From: Zoroaster sp. YZ-2022
Taxonomy: Eukaryota; Echinodermata; Asteroidea; Forcipulatida; Zoroasteridae
Direction of reading: 5' to 3'
Assembly (NCBI GenBank): GCA_029582265.1
Contig: CM055827.1
Coordinates: forward strand, 36,632,260-36,696,259
Length of the DNA stretch: 64,000 bases
Both the position numbers and the translations under genes were made by a program. Below are positions 36,801 to 44,814 of this stretch, piece after piece; the stretch's first letter is position 1, and each line of letters opens with the position of its first letter. The notes under the pieces were generated by a model. That model did no database searches. It was not told where the DNA came from and worked only from the letters and a program-made list of their open reading frames with translations.

Positions 36801-39515
36801 GTGTGTCTCCATAAGGTATATTATGTAGGCCCTAAGTTAGGACAGCAGAGGTGGTAGTCTTGGGATATCTATAGACGGTAATGGTAAGTGTTTTGGAAGT
36901 TTTAAAGGAGAACATGATACTACCACAGGGTCATCCTTAGTGTAAAGACTGCCCTCGTTTGCTCCTTCTTTATACACTGACCTAAAAAGAGTTCAGACAA
37001 TAAAAACACAAACAAACAGATGAGACAGACCAACAAACAGAAAAGACAAACCTTATCTGTCAAGCCAATCCAGAATGTCTTCCACTTCCCTGCAGTGGCT
37101 TTAGATGTGATAACACTCTGCTCCTCTGTTGAGTCGATCTGAATGAGGTCACCATCTCGGTCCTGACAGTACTTCCTCGCTGCATCCCACGTATTGTCTG
37201 CACTGTAGAACTTGTAGCAGGAATCAACTCCCACAACCCAGCCTCTGTCTTCATCACACTCTAGAGGAATGTCTAAGGAGAATCAGAAAAGAGAATTTTG
37301 AAAAGTATTGGAGATTTTGCATGTCTATACATACTTTCCATTGCTACCCTTCAAAATTCTTCAAAATGCTGCCGTACATTGTCTCATAGCATCTAGCATC
37401 TACTTTATTTCAGCTTCTAACGTAGACACTGTTTTTTGGAGTTGATACTGTTCATCTAAGAGTGATTTTTTTTTTTAATTTAACAAAAAATATTGGGGGA
37501 TGGGGTGGAATGGAATGGAAGGGGGTTATAAGTCTAACAAGATCTACACTATTTTTACCATTTGGTCTTTGACATATGAAGTTCCTCTTAGTTGAACAGG
37601 CCATATCGTTCCATTTACCATTGGGCTGTACCTCCACGCAGTCTTCATTGTTGTAATTATTGGGTTCCCCTGGATTCCAGTTTGGACTGCAGAATGGAGA
37701 AAAAGACAAAACATTTAAATTTAGAAATTCAAGGTGGACAGTAAAGTGATAAGCGTAAATTTTATAGGGTTTCAAGAGTGCAATCCACTCCCCTCTTCAC
37801 AACCCTTTGATTTACAAAGAGTTTTGACATAACTTTTAAATTAATTTATTTCAAATAACTGACTAGACATGTCAGAAGTGGTTAATTTCAGACTGATGTT
37901 GTGGTGAATCTGGGTTAAAACATCGTCCTCAGCCAACTCACCTGTTTTGAGGGGAAAGTTCTTCTCCGTTGACCCAGTAAAATTTTGTCTCCGTACTGAG
38001 ATCATGGAGACCAAGCCAGAATTTTTTGTTAGCAATTTTCACAAACTTTTTTAAGAATGTCTAGAGAGGAAAAAAGGCAAAGGATAAAGGATACATTAAA
38101 ATTAGGCTAATTGTTGAGGGAAGTTGGGTAAGACCTCAATTTCTTTGAGCTATACATTTTTGGGGACAAATTGTTGACCACCTCCTGCTGTCAATCAAAT
38201 GTTAGATTTACATTGTATTTTCTCTGAATTTTTGAACAAATTGTATTCCCAATTTGTGTCCTTGACATCAACAGCACAAGGGCAGATCTACAGAAAAAAG
38301 GGAATTTTTTTAAAGACATTTTGGCCAGATAAATGATGATGATGGGACAGGTTTACACTTCATGCTGACACCTTTGGCCCCAGATTTGGACCCCCTCCTT
38401 CCCACAAGTCCTGGATCAGCCCTTGCAGCATCTTACATTCATGGCATCATCTTACATTCATGGCATCATCTTACATTCATGGCATCATCTTACATTCATG
38501 GCATCATCTTACATTCATGGCATCATCTGTGATGACAACCAAGTCACTTTCAGGACTGTAAGATTGACACTCCTTTTGAGCCTCAAAGAAGCTTTTTGCT
38601 GAATCTGTCTTAAGGATGATACAGGTGTCTGCGTGCATCTCCCATCCATGAGGGCATCTTTGAGAAATGGCTGTAAGAAAAAAGAGTAATTCGTTAAAAG
38701 AAACAGAGTTACAATGAAATGAGAAAAAATGGAGATTTGGAAGGTTTGAATGTGAAAAAACATTTAAAATATTTTTAAATCACTGTTATTCTTTCTTGCT
38801 TTGTTTCTGCTATTTATAGTATTCCACTGAACTTTGTAAATCTGTACTTTGATACTGAAGTCTAAGTTGATTTGATTGGACTTATATATCATTGCTGATA
38901 ACATCATTGCCAATTACCAGTCCATGTTTAGCTCTTTTGTAATAACATGGTAATAACCTAGGTAATAACCTATCATAATAACATGGTTTTGAAGAATAAA
39001 TCATGATTTGGGGCATGGTTAAAAAAAAAGGTCCAAGTAAAATATGTGCTTTATACACAACAGACCTACTACTCACCCTTTAAAGAAAGCATAAGCCAAA
39101 AAAGTAAATATTCCCTTTTAAAAAATAATAGTAATTATATACGAATATATTAGGTTTATATTTTAACTACATCCTGGGATTTGAACAAATATTCGCATAG
39201 AATCCAATTTCTATAGAGCTAAATCTCTTAAATCTGTTATTATGTATTTACAAATGGTACACATTTATTGTCAACAGCTAGAAGAAATCAGTAAAGCAGA
39301 ACAAATAGGTTTAGTGGCTTCAAAGAAAACTAATGTTCCAAACTAAGATAAAAATATACCTAAGAATATTTATTAATCGGTGGGTGTTAATTTACTGATT
39401 TAGCCTAGTTAAATAAGTAAGAACAACTAAATCAACAAAGTCATGAAGATGAAATAAACAATACATGCCTACCTGCCGGCACGAGGACCAACAAACACAC
39501 CAGTAGAAATCTCAT
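12225..39515 (-). CDS. Mannose-receptor-like multi-CTLD membrane lectin (complete)
   Basis: Forty-seven coding exons give 6,642 nt, about 2,213 aa. Order: signal peptide, CTLD1-4, FAMeT domain, CTLD5, PAN/apple domain, N-half of CTLD6, complete CTLD7, C-half of CTLD6, CTLD8-13, Thr/Pro stalk, one membrane span, cytoplasmic tail with FENMTY. By analogy with the mannose receptor family (MRC1, MRC2, PLA2R1, LY75) it would be a cell-surface endocytic or pattern-recognition receptor binding glycans or proteins. Unlike those it shows no ricin-type or fibronectin II domain, and has more CTLDs. Most domain-bounding introns are in phase 1, which permits exon shuffling. Several CTLDs keep EPN or QPD plus WND calcium and sugar residues and others have lost them. 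A tandem paralogue lies upstream at 45550-64000. The exact ligand cannot be read from sequence. Confidence 0.88.
13318..14557 (-). other. CTLD13 of the complete lectin (exons 44-45)
   Basis: Exons 14300-14557 and 13318-13497 form the membrane-proximal CTLD. It opens with [15 protein letters not shown], contains [10 protein letters not shown] and closes with HENC, WNDNDC and YVCK. The sugar-site triplet reads EPS in place of EPN, so mannose-type calcium coordination at site 2 may be weakened although WND is kept. The exon start lies inside a 53-55 bp tandem repeat. The counterpart in the paralogue is 46990-47693, which also has EPS. Confidence 0.85.
13560..13855 (+). repeat. Dispersed repeat family A, copy 1
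   Basis: This intronic stretch, with GGCCTGTGATTTTTCAGGAT near its start and ACATCCAGGAGGTTCAGGGG inside, recurs at 25322-25915 (split by a SINE) and inverted at 57130-57385. Three copies in 64 kb mark it as an interspersed element. No protein is visible. Confidence 0.75.
14525..14695. repeat. 53-55 bp tandem repeat across a splice acceptor
   Basis: About three units, with landmarks AAGATCAGGATGGTAAGT and GGTACTGGGTCTAGG, have their TCTAG junctions at 14558, 14611 and 14666. On the minus strand each unit has a pyrimidine tract, an AG acceptor and the first bases of exon 44. Only the innermost acceptor keeps a usable frame: the outermost, 108 nt upstream, is in phase but meets a TGA. Confidence 0.85.
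14929..15681 (-). other. CTLD12 of the complete lectin (exons 42-43)
   Basis: Exon 15401-15681 begins with an Asn/Pro linker and holds [15 protein letters not shown] and [10 protein letters not shown]. Exon 14929-15100 holds [23 protein letters not shown] and WDDTKC. The WND motif is WDD and the sugar triplet is EPS, so sugar binding is doubtful. The acceptor at 15101-15102 was chosen by phase and by alignment to the paralogue (VKGMYQWVDGWPIWYTHW). Confidence 0.85.
16330..16460 (+). repeat. SINE tail joined to dispersed repeat family B fragment
   Basis: The first part resembles the 3' tail of the SINE family (AGGGGTAATAATG, GGTGGATACCG, ATAAGTGTTCCAT, then an ATT repeat). The second part (AACTGTTGGTTTTAACAACTC, followed by a CTGATCAACTTC motif) resembles the repeats at 47215-47330 and 55590-55690. 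Both pieces are degenerate. Confidence 0.45.
16868..17110. mobile_element. MITE, copy 1 (TA-rich ends)
   Basis: The ends ACATAACAGCAAAAGAAACG and the inverted CGTTTCTTTTGCTGTTATGT bound a non-coding AT-rich centre and are flanked by TATATA. A second copy in opposite orientation lies at 61768-62012. TA-rich flanks would suit a Tc1/mariner-type element. It occupies the intron between exons 16778 and 17694. Confidence 0.85.
17694..19298 (-). other. CTLD10 of the complete lectin (exons 36-39)
   Basis: Exons 19123-19298 ([18 protein letters not shown] and [14 protein letters not shown]), 18420-18487 ([12 protein letters not shown]), 18150-18259 ([24 protein letters not shown]) and the first part of 17694-17948 (WNDLNC, FICKK) form the domain. 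EPN and WND are kept. Intron phases 0, 2, 1 match the paralogue exons 51851-52032, 51693-51760, 51082-51179 and 50193-50456. Confidence 0.85.
18488..19122 (-). other. Intron inside CTLD10
   Basis: This stretch holds no recognisable gene or repeat family. It contains several loose repeats of TTTTGAC-type words near 18640-18880 and is otherwise AT-rich. Confidence 0.4.
19587..19622 (-). other. Thr/Pro linker exon between CTLD9 and CTLD10
   Basis: A 36-nt exon encodes [12 protein letters not shown] with phase 1 on both sides, so it can be included or skipped without shifting frame. The equivalent exon in the paralogue is 52768-52800. In the paralogue two complete CTLDs lie between the CTLD9 equivalent and this linker. 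Confidence 0.75.
19956..22170 (-). other. CTLD9 of the complete lectin (exons 31-34)
   Basis: The domain starts in the last third of exon 22065-22273 ([14 protein letters not shown]), then uses 21642-21769 ([19 protein letters not shown]), 21159-21208 ([14 protein letters not shown]) and 19956-20126 ([32 protein letters not shown]). EPN, ED and WND are intact, so calcium-dependent sugar binding is plausible. The long intron 20127-21158 carries a transposon remnant. Confidence 0.85.
20160..20665. mobile_element. Transposon remnant with inverted GCACGTG-type ends
   Basis: The block starts with CAGGGACGTGCACAGGG and ends with ATGTATGCACGTGCCTG, an approximate inversion. Inside are GC-rich words (GCGAGCGCGCATAGCGCG) and GGGCAGGGGCTCA written twice (about 20210 and 20620). 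No reading frame resembles a transposase. It is probably a non-autonomous element, perhaps two copies side by side. Confidence 0.45.
22065..23046 (-). other. CTLD8 of the complete lectin, calcium site lost (exons 29-31)
   Basis: Exons 22928-23046 ([23 protein letters not shown]), 22590-22744 ([16 protein letters not shown], then QPG) and the first part of 22065-22273 (SCVQAT, LWVVVDC, YICE) form a CTLD without EPN/QPD and without WND. Structural cysteines and the WIGL core remain. The paralogue (62391-60671) has lost the same residues (QPG, LWNVINC), so the loss precedes the duplication and the domain probably serves protein contacts or spacing. Confidence 0.85.
23197..23644 (-). other. CTLD6, C-terminal half (exons 27-28)
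   Basis: Exons 23481-23644 ([28 protein letters not shown]) and 23197-23307 (FWSDVDC, YMCK, then a Pro/Thr linker ending GCDP) encode only the second half of a CTLD, entering in phase 1. The missing first half is not upstream next door but at 27105-27320, which ends in phase 1, with CTLD7 between. The paralogue half (63593-63753, 62933-63043) is at the window edge. Confidence 0.85.
24051..25338. repeat. 39-bp minisatellite, about 33 copies
   Basis: Thirty-three units of 39 bp (CTCCATGCTAGCAGCAGG then CCTGTGATTTCAATATCATGG) run head to tail. Variants (GATATC or GATTTC; ATCATGG or ATCGTGG) alternate in places, so units were amplified in pairs or blocks. 39 is divisible by three and the plus-strand frame lacks stops, so a 466-codon frame of a 13-residue repeat arises by chance. 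It lies in the intron between exons 25929 and 23644 and begins at the 5' edge of repeat family A. Confidence 0.95.
25322..25915 (+). repeat. Dispersed repeat family A, copy 2, split by a SINE
   Basis: The left piece (CCTGTGATTTCTCAGGAT and onward to about 25370) and the right piece (about 25736-25915, with ACATCCAGGAGGTTCAGGGG) together match the copy at 13560-13855. The SINE at 25371-25733 sits between them, so the SINE inserted later. Confidence 0.75.
25371..25733 (+). repeat. tRNA-derived SINE, copy 3
   Basis: This is a nearly full-length copy: tRNA-like head with GGCCGAGCAGTCTAGCTTAC and GGGTTCGAATCCCGGCCG, conserved body, and an ATT-repeat tail at about 25708-25730. It closely matches the copy at 7985-8337. 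Confidence 0.88.
25929..26922 (-). other. CTLD7, complete cassette nested in CTLD6 (exons 24-26)
   Basis: Exons 26767-26922 ([29 protein letters not shown]), 26346-26434 ([16 protein letters not shown]) and 25929-26076 ([24 protein letters not shown]) make a whole CTLD with phase 1 at both ends. Its closest relative in the gene is CTLD4 (shared [34 protein letters not shown]; same exon phases). QPD instead of EPN suggests galactose-type specificity by family rule. It lies between the two halves of CTLD6. Confidence 0.88.
27105..27320 (-). other. CTLD6, N-terminal half (exon 23)
   Basis: A single exon encodes a Pro-rich linker and then [35 protein letters not shown], stopping where a CTLD normally continues into WIGL. 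It ends in phase 1. The next exon (26922) starts a new complete CTLD, while the exon at 23644, also entered in phase 1, would complete this one. Confidence 0.85.
27616..27855 (-). other. PAN/apple domain (exon 22)
   Basis: One phase 1-1 exon of 240 nt encodes about 80 residues with the PAN/apple cysteine pattern: PEDCAKQC, then CMSFNFD, then CSFM, ending in DYYQL. PAN domains bind proteins or sugars in extracellular proteins. Being a single symmetric exon it is a portable module. It lies directly after CTLD5. Confidence 0.8.
28110..28190 (+). repeat. tRNA-like SINE head in intron
   Basis: GCTCAGTTGGTAGAGCACC and CACAGGTTCAAGTCCC resemble A and B boxes of a tRNA gene, spaced about as expected, but the ends do not pair into a clear acceptor stem. 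It is more likely a SINE fragment than a functional tRNA. Confidence 0.5.
28367..29342 (-). other. CTLD5 of the complete lectin (exons 19-21)
   Basis: Exons 29169-29342 ([31 protein letters not shown]), 28772-28888 ([23 protein letters not shown]) and 28367-28483 ([24 protein letters not shown]) form a CTLD between the FAMeT and PAN domains. EPN and WND are kept. Confidence 0.87.
28935..28999. repeat. 21-bp tandem repeat, three copies
   Basis: GTAGCTACAGGGACCCTG is repeated three times with one variable spacer base set, followed by a broken copy. It lies in the intron between exons 29169 and 28888 and has no visible function. Confidence 0.8.
29650..31020 (-). other. FAMeT-like domain and Pro linker (exons 16-18)
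   Basis: Exons 30926-31020 ([19 protein letters not shown]) and 30129-30471 ([61 protein letters not shown]) match the pattern of the farnesoic acid O-methyltransferase-like domain (Pfam Methyltransf_FA). Despite the name the module is usually an extracellular beta-rich domain in invertebrate multidomain proteins and shows no SAM-binding motif here. Exon 29650-29688 adds a VKPPPT linker. It lies between CTLD4 and CTLD5. Confidence 0.8.
30530..30845. repeat. AT-rich GGAATCATATA-type repeat block
   Basis: Words of the type GGAATCATATA and GGAATCCTATA recur throughout, including a unit of about 75-85 bp present more than twice (AGTCATATGGGAATCATATA and following). It occupies the intron between exons 30926 and 30471. 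Confidence 0.75.
31395..31500. repeat. 21-bp tandem repeat just past an exon donor
   Basis: Five units of GGTGGGAGAATCAGGTTAACT lie 10-115 bases 3' (minus strand) of the donor at 31510. Read on the minus strand in the frame of exon 15 they encode LPPVNLI repeats and stay open to about 31300. The phase 1 donor fits exon 16, so the repeat is taken as intronic. Confidence 0.8.
31511..32693 (-). other. CTLD4 of the complete lectin (exons 13-15)
   Basis: Exons 32535-32693 ([32 protein letters not shown]), 31970-32058 ([17 protein letters not shown]) and 31511-31664 ([29 protein letters not shown]) form a QPD-type CTLD. The phases (1, 1, 0, 1) equal those of CTLD7, of which it is the apparent source or sister. 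A short linker exon lies at 33042-33074. Confidence 0.87.
33334..35507 (-). other. CTLD3 of the complete lectin (exons 8-11)
   Basis: Exons 35378-35507 ([15 protein letters not shown]), 34063-34145 (NLWMGASG), 33658-33774 ([25 protein letters not shown]) and 33334-33405 (RWNTGNC, FVCK) form the domain. EPK and WNT replace EPN and WND, so sugar binding is doubtful. The intron 34146-35377 (1.2 kb) shows only AT-rich sequence with a G run near 35105-35225. Confidence 0.84.
35812..37272 (-). other. CTLD2 of the complete lectin (exons 5-7)
   Basis: Exons 37052-37272 ([34 protein letters not shown]), 36365-36450 ([18 protein letters not shown]) and 35812-35924 ([20 protein letters not shown]) form the domain. 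The calcium-site residues are absent (QPN, WTT), while the disulfide cysteines are kept. Confidence 0.85.
37559..38670 (-). other. CTLD1 of the complete lectin (exons 2-4)
   Basis: Exons 38513-38670 ([26 protein letters not shown]), 37942-38060 ([17 protein letters not shown]) and 37559-37686 ([27 protein letters not shown]) form the most N-terminal CTLD. EPN, NED and WND are all present, so it is a good candidate for a mannose-type site at the tip of the receptor. The exon phases (1-0, 0-2, 2-1) equal those of the two extra CTLDs in the paralogue. Confidence 0.87.
38425..38527. repeat. 19-bp tandem repeat across a splice donor
   Basis: About five units of CTTACATTCATGGCATCAT run through the end of exon 2. 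On the minus strand each carries ATGAAT followed by GTAAG, a copy of the exon end and its donor. Using the first donor gives phase 0; reading on meets an in-frame TGA just after the first copy. Confidence 0.9.
39473..39515 (-). other. Start codon and signal peptide exon
   Basis: The exon encodes [14 protein letters not shown] and the next exon continues [10 protein letters not shown], a typical short secretory signal with cleavage likely after the Ala pair. The ATG context is AAACGATGA. It is the only in-frame Met ahead of the domain series, and the total length then divides by three. No clear TATA box is visible within 300 bases upstream. Confidence 0.85.
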
Positions 39516-40410
39516 CGTTTAACCATCTATTGCACCAAATTATAAAGTCACTTTCGCTTCAGAAATATCTTAAAGGGCGACAGGGTATGCAATTTGTTCG
39601 CTTAGAAACCACAGGACCCAACCGGAACGAACAAAACTAACCAGACTTTTTAATGACCAAGACGGTACCAGCATTACCCAGCCGCGCCCCCAACACTGTG
39701 AGTGCACACCACTTTGATATCTCTAGTACTAAGTTCACCTATCGGTGTTTCTAAGCTTACTTCAGCAAAGAGGTGAGTTTGTAATGACTGCCACTTCATA
39801 GCTTATCAGCACAAATTAAGGAACTAATCGCGATTGCTGCGATGATATATTTTGGTAGTTTTTTTTTTTTTTTTTAACACATTGCAATATAAAAAATATT
39901 AAGAATATATATATATTTTTTTGTGTATGCACGCATAAATCCGTATCGAAAAGTTGGGGATGATATTGAAATTTGTTTGCATAATTTACAACGAAGTACT
40001 GGATCTCGACCGTCGCTCAACGGGGTATACCTGCCCCCTCAAAAAAAAAAAAACACCGCGTGAAACATCACTATATGTACCATTTCTCTTCTCTGTTTAC
40101 CCTCGCGCTCGGGTGCAAATCTAAGGGGGAAAAATCCAGATAAAAAAAAATCGATAAGGGGTACCCCTTGCTGTTTTGTTTGTTTTTTTGGTTTTGTTTT
40201 GGTTTTGTTTTGTTTTTTAATTTGGCCTAAAAATTAACATTTTTAAAATGCCTTGTAGGACTACTTGTTGGAGAGACAAACTAGAGTGCGTGATCTCAAT
40301 TTTCGCACTTTAATTTTTTTTCAGAAAATCAATATTTTATGTAAAAATATGGGTAAAATATTTTAATTATAACCTTGCCAAAGGAGGCTATATAACTCAG
40401 TGGCTATCTT

Positions 40411-40640
40411 CCACAGTGGCGTAGCCAATGGGGCGGGGCGCCCCCCCCCCTCACACACACTTGTTGGCAAAATATTATTATTATTATTTTTATTTTTTTG
40501 GGGAGGGGGGGGGGTTATTTCTGAACCATGTACATCTGCTAAAGATTCATTTGTCGATTTATTTGAATTTTGTGCCGGTAAAGTTACCCCTAAAAAAGTT
40601 TCTCCCAAGGCTCCGAAAATCCTGGTTACGCCACTGTTAA
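40411..40640. mobile_element. Small element nested in the foldback, inverted ends
   Basis: The left end CAGTGGCGTAGCCAATGGGG and the right end CTGGTTACGCCACTG are an imperfect inverted pair, with C-rich and G-rich runs inside. A similar type of element is seen at 59812-59972 (GGCTGTAGCCAGG and ATGGCTACACCGCTG). Confidence 0.5.
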
Positions 40641-40799
40641 GTGGTATACGTTACATTAGTAGCGCCCTCTTCAGGCCATGGGCGGAGCCTATAGTGTGCC
40701 GCATGGTGTCTGGTTTTGTTGCAGGCACGTCGCACATGGGAAACGGGATATGAACGCGCAATAATTCACATCAATAATTTTATGTAGTTTAAAATTCAG

Positions 40800-41285
40800 C
40801 TCCAAATAGAAACACGGGTCGATGGCGTAGTTGTTAAGTCGATAGTTACAATGCAAAGGGCCTTGGTTCGAAACCCGGTGACGCCACTATTTTAAATTTT
40901 AAATGGTTACGCAATAACGATTTATTTAAGTAGTTTAAAATTCAACTCCGAATACCAACAGGATTGGTGGCGCAAGCCGTTAGTCCACTGGACTGTTCAA
41001 TTGCGGGCAGTTTCAGGTTGGTACGTCCGGGTTCGAATCCTGCTCCTGACACACAGGGACATGACAGCTGCTGGCTGCGGCAATGGCTTGGGGACCGTCA
41101 TGTCTCTCCCCTGAAGGTTAGAGCGTGGAGGAAATGTACGGACGGGGGAGTAAAGGAGGGACCGGGAGGGTAGCGACCTCCCAGAAGGGTGCTAAGGTGA
41201 TCACCATGCCGGTTCGCCCGGACTTTGAGTCTCCCGAATACCTGGTCGACACTCTGACTAACTCTCCGCACTTTTTTACAATAAT
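40800..41285 (+). repeat. Two tRNA-like SINE pieces
   Basis: The first (about 40810-40890) has GGTTCGAAACCCGGTGACGC. The second (about 40963-41063) has GTGGCGCAAGCCGTTAGTCC and CCGGGTTCGAATCCTGCTCC followed by a GC-rich tail to 41285. A stretch of about 40 bases (GTAGTTTAAAATTCA) occurs before and after the first piece. Both have tRNA-like promoter boxes without a full tRNA fold. Confidence 0.5.
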
Positions 41286-41329
41286 TAATTAATTATTTAT
41301 TTTTATTTTTTAACTGAATACTATTTCAC

Positions 41330-43300
41330 GCATATTTTTTAAAGGAAAATACTGATTTTCTGGAAAACGATAGGCGAAGTTAAGAAAAGTGAGATCCAGG
41401 CACTCTATTGCGGCTCTCGAACAAGTATATAGCATTTAAAAAAAAAAAAACTATAACTTTTTGTTGTAGTAATTTATTACATTTTTTAGTTTAAAAAAAT
41501 AATCGGCAGGCCCAAACAAACAAATAAACGCACGGGCGTAAATCCCGGGGGATGGGGGAATATATACCACTTTTATAGCCTTCTTAGGTGAGGATTTAAT
41601 TTCAGTATTTTACAATTTTTTTCTCAAATATCGATTTTCTGACAAAGTTTGAAAGATAGGCGATTCAGTGTGCGAAAATTGAGATTCCTACATCCTTCTA
41701 TTTCGTCTCTCCAAAAAGTAGGCCCCCCTATGAGGCATTTTAACAATTAACATTTTTAGGCCAAATTTTGAAAAAACGCAAGGGGTCCCCCTTGTTATTT
41801 TTTTACGTGGAATGTTTTTTCTCAGATTCACTTCTTAATTACATGGAAGATTTCCCTAGGTCTGCATAAGACTGTCACTGAGTTATAGCCATCTTTGGCA
41901 AGGTTTTTATTTCCGTATTTTACCCATATTTTTCAGTCAAATATTGATTTTCTGAAGTAAAAACAAATGAAACGATAGGCAATTCAGAGTGCGAAAACTG
42001 AAATCTCTGCACTCTATTTCGTCCCTCCAACAAATATAAGGCATTTTAAAAATTTAAATTTTTAGGCCAAATTTTGAAAAAACGGCAAGGGGTTCCCCTT
42101 GTTATTTTTTTACGTGGAATTTTTTTTCTCAGATTCACTTCTTAATTACATGGAAGATTTCCCTAGGTCTGCATAAGACTGTCACTGAGTTATAGCCATC
42201 TTTGGCAAGGTTTTTATTTCCGTATTTTAGCCATATTTTTCAGTCAAATATTGATTTTCTGAAGTAAAAACAAATGAAACGATAGGCAATTCAGAGTGCG
42301 AAAACTGAAATCTCTGCACTCTATTTCGTCCCTCCAACAAATATAAGGCATTTTAAAAATTTAAATTTTTAGGCCAAATTTTGAAAAAACGGCAAGGGGT
42401 TCCCCTTGTAATTTTTTTACGTGGAATTTTTTTTCTCAGATTCACTTCTTAATTACATGGAAGATTTCCCTAGGTCTGCATAAGACTGTCACTGAGTTAT
42501 AGCCATCTTTGGCAAGGTTTTTATTTCCGTATTTTACCCATATTTTTCAGTCAAATATTGATTTTCTGAAGTAAAAACAAATGAAACGATAGGCAATTCA
42601 GAGTGCGAAAACTGAAATCTCTGCACTCTATTTCGTCCCTCCAACAAATATAAGGCATTTTAAAAACTTAAATTTTTAGGCCAAATGTTGAAAAAACGGC
42701 AAGGGGTTCCCCTTGTTATTTTTTTTCTCAGATTCACTTCTTAATTACATGGAAGATTTCCCTAGGTCTGCATAAGACTGTCACTGAGTTATAGCCATCT
42801 TTGGCAAGGTTTTTATTTCCGTATTTTACCCATATTTTTCAGTCAAATATTGATTTTCTGAAGTAAAAACAAATGAAACGATAGGCAATTCAGAGTGCGA
42901 AAACTGAAATCTCTGCACTCTATTTCGTCCCTCCAACAAATATAAGGCATTTTAAAAACTTAAATTTTTAGGCCAAATGTTGAAAAAACGGCAAGGGGTT
43001 CCCCTTGTTATTTTTTTTCTCAGATTCACTTCTTAATTACATGGAAGATTTCCCTAGGTCTGCATAAGACTGTCACTGAGTTATAGCCATCTTTGGCAAG
43101 GTTTTTATTTCCGTATTTTACCCATATTTTTCAGTCAAATATTGATTTTCTGAAGTAAAAACAAATGAAACGATAGGCAATTCAGAGTGCGAAAACTGAA
43201 ATCTCTGCACTCTATTTCGTCCCTCCAACAAATATAAGGCATTTTAAAAATTTAAATTTTTAGGCCAAATTTTGAAAAAACGGCAAGGGGTACCCCTTGT
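41330..43300 (+). repeat. About 300-bp tandem repeat array
   Basis: Seven units carry the landmark ACGATAGGC or a close variant at about 41371, 41656, 41970, 42279, 42587, 42879 and 43170. The last five are almost identical, the first two diverged. Two units lack a short ACGTGGAATT-containing piece, giving lengths of 292-293 instead of 305-307. The array is the internal part of the foldback element. Confidence 0.9.
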
Positions 43301-43609
43301 TTTTTTTACCTCGAAAAGAAATTGTATCAGATTCGCTTCTAAATTATATGGAAGATAGCTCTGTGCACGGGCGTAAAAGGAGAAGAAAAATGGTACTTAA
43401 AGTACCCATGTGGGGGAGTGGGGATCCCGTTGAGCGACGGTCGAGATCCAGTACTTCGTTGTACATTATGCAAACAAATTTAAATATCATCCCCAACTTT
43501 TCGACACGGATTTACGCAACTAATCCATTGAGTGGAGCATCAGATGAAGGAAACTATGCTTAGTTCACTGTCTCTGTGAATCTTGGTGTCTGTCTGATCA
43601 TTGCGGTCA

Positions 43610-43800
43610 ATTTAAATCATTTCTGAAACAATCTCAGCTCCTGTCTTTTAGGTGCTCATCAACTAATTAAACACACTTAGGCCTACTCGCCAAACTGGTC
43701 ACCATTTATATTACAGGGTGGAGAGAAGCAATTATGGCAATTAAGTGTGTATTGCTCAAGGATACAAGTGCCATAGTCATGATTACATCTCACATTCTGA
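43610..43800 (-). repeat. Degenerate SINE, copy 4
   Basis: Landmarks shared with other minus-oriented SINE copies are visible (AATCTCAGCTCC, GGGTGGAGAGAAGCAATTATGG, TTGCTCAAGGATACAAGTG), but the tRNA-like head is decayed. Confidence 0.65.
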
Positions 43801-44238
43801 AGAATAACGTAGACAGAAAGTTTTCAATGTATGGGCGGTGAAAATATAGTTCAGACCTACATGTATGCACCTAATGATTAAACTCAGCAATAGATCTGGA
43901 CAAGAAAATCATCCAGAAAAAGTTTACTATTTTATTAGGAATACTAAGAAATTATAAAAATCTCTTTTTAATTGTATAAAAAAGGGCTAATTAATAATGT
44001 CATCACTTAAAGGGAAGGTACATCATTGGTATTTAACTGCTTACAAAAATACCAAATTATTTTCTAAAAGATAACTTGATGCAAAGTTGGTTAAGTACCA
44101 ATTATCCAAACTCTTGAAGTGTTCTCATTTCAGAGAAAGCACAACAAATAAGCACAAGTAGCATTTCATGTCTTTGACTTTTACAGGTTGATTGTTGATT
44201 GTTTATCTTGATTCAGCCCAAGTTGGGCATTCGCCATC

Positions 44239-44412
44239 GTATACTACAGTCTATACAGAGTCCATATTTGGGCTAAGCTTGATTCAAAGACAGTAAGCAT
44301 ACTCATAGAAACAGTTTTGTCGTATACTACAGTTTATACAGAGAGAGAGTCCATATTTGGGCTAGTAAGTTTGATTCAAAGAAAGCAAGCTTACTCATAG
44401 AAGCAGTTTTGT
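44239..44412. repeat. Local tandem duplication of about 85 bp
   Basis: CGTATACTACAGTCTATACAGAG to ATAGAAACAGTTTTG occurs twice in a row with a few differences (an extra GAGA and GTA in the second copy). Nothing else is recognised here. Confidence 0.75.
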
Positions 44413-44814
44413 TACCTATGAAGTACTTTCCCTTTATGAATACAAAATATGGGTAACTGTACCATTCCTTTTGTAAAAGAATCTCTAGCAAATTGTTGAA
44501 GAATATACCTGTAAGTGCTTAAAATTTCACACATTTATTTTTTATTCTGACTAAGTATGGTAAGTGTAAAGTGGCTTTAATAAAAATATACAATTTTACT
44601 TTTTGTTCAAAATGGCATGTTAAAAATAGCAGAAAAAGCAGATTAATATCCCAAAAGGAAGTATTTTGTTGTCTTTAATATTTGTTCTGTCTGTAATAAT
44701 GCTCAGCTCTGCAGATGCAATTGAAGGAGAAACACTTAGTATCACATCTGATCCAGCTCTTTTCTAATATTTTGAATTTTACCATTTTCACTCATTCTGT
44801 GATACTAAGTTACA

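Larger units (their letters stand above)
39931..43518. mobile_element. Foldback element with about 480-bp inverted arms
   Basis: The left arm (39931-40410) is matched in reverse complement by about 43040-43518. The outer parts share AAAGTTGGGGATGATATT and CGAAGTACTGGATCTCGACC. Each arm contains one roughly 300-bp unit (with AGGCCAAATTTTGAAAAAAC and AGTTATAGCC landmarks), and the right side has it in tandem: seven units at 41330-43300, five of them nearly identical with 292-307 bp spacing. The centre holds a nested small element and tRNA-like repeats. No transposase is visible, so it is non-autonomous. Confidence 0.8.

Noticed and set aside
40363..41173. Reading frames in the centre of the foldback element
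   Set aside because: They run through C/G homopolymers and SINE sequence and resemble no transposase.
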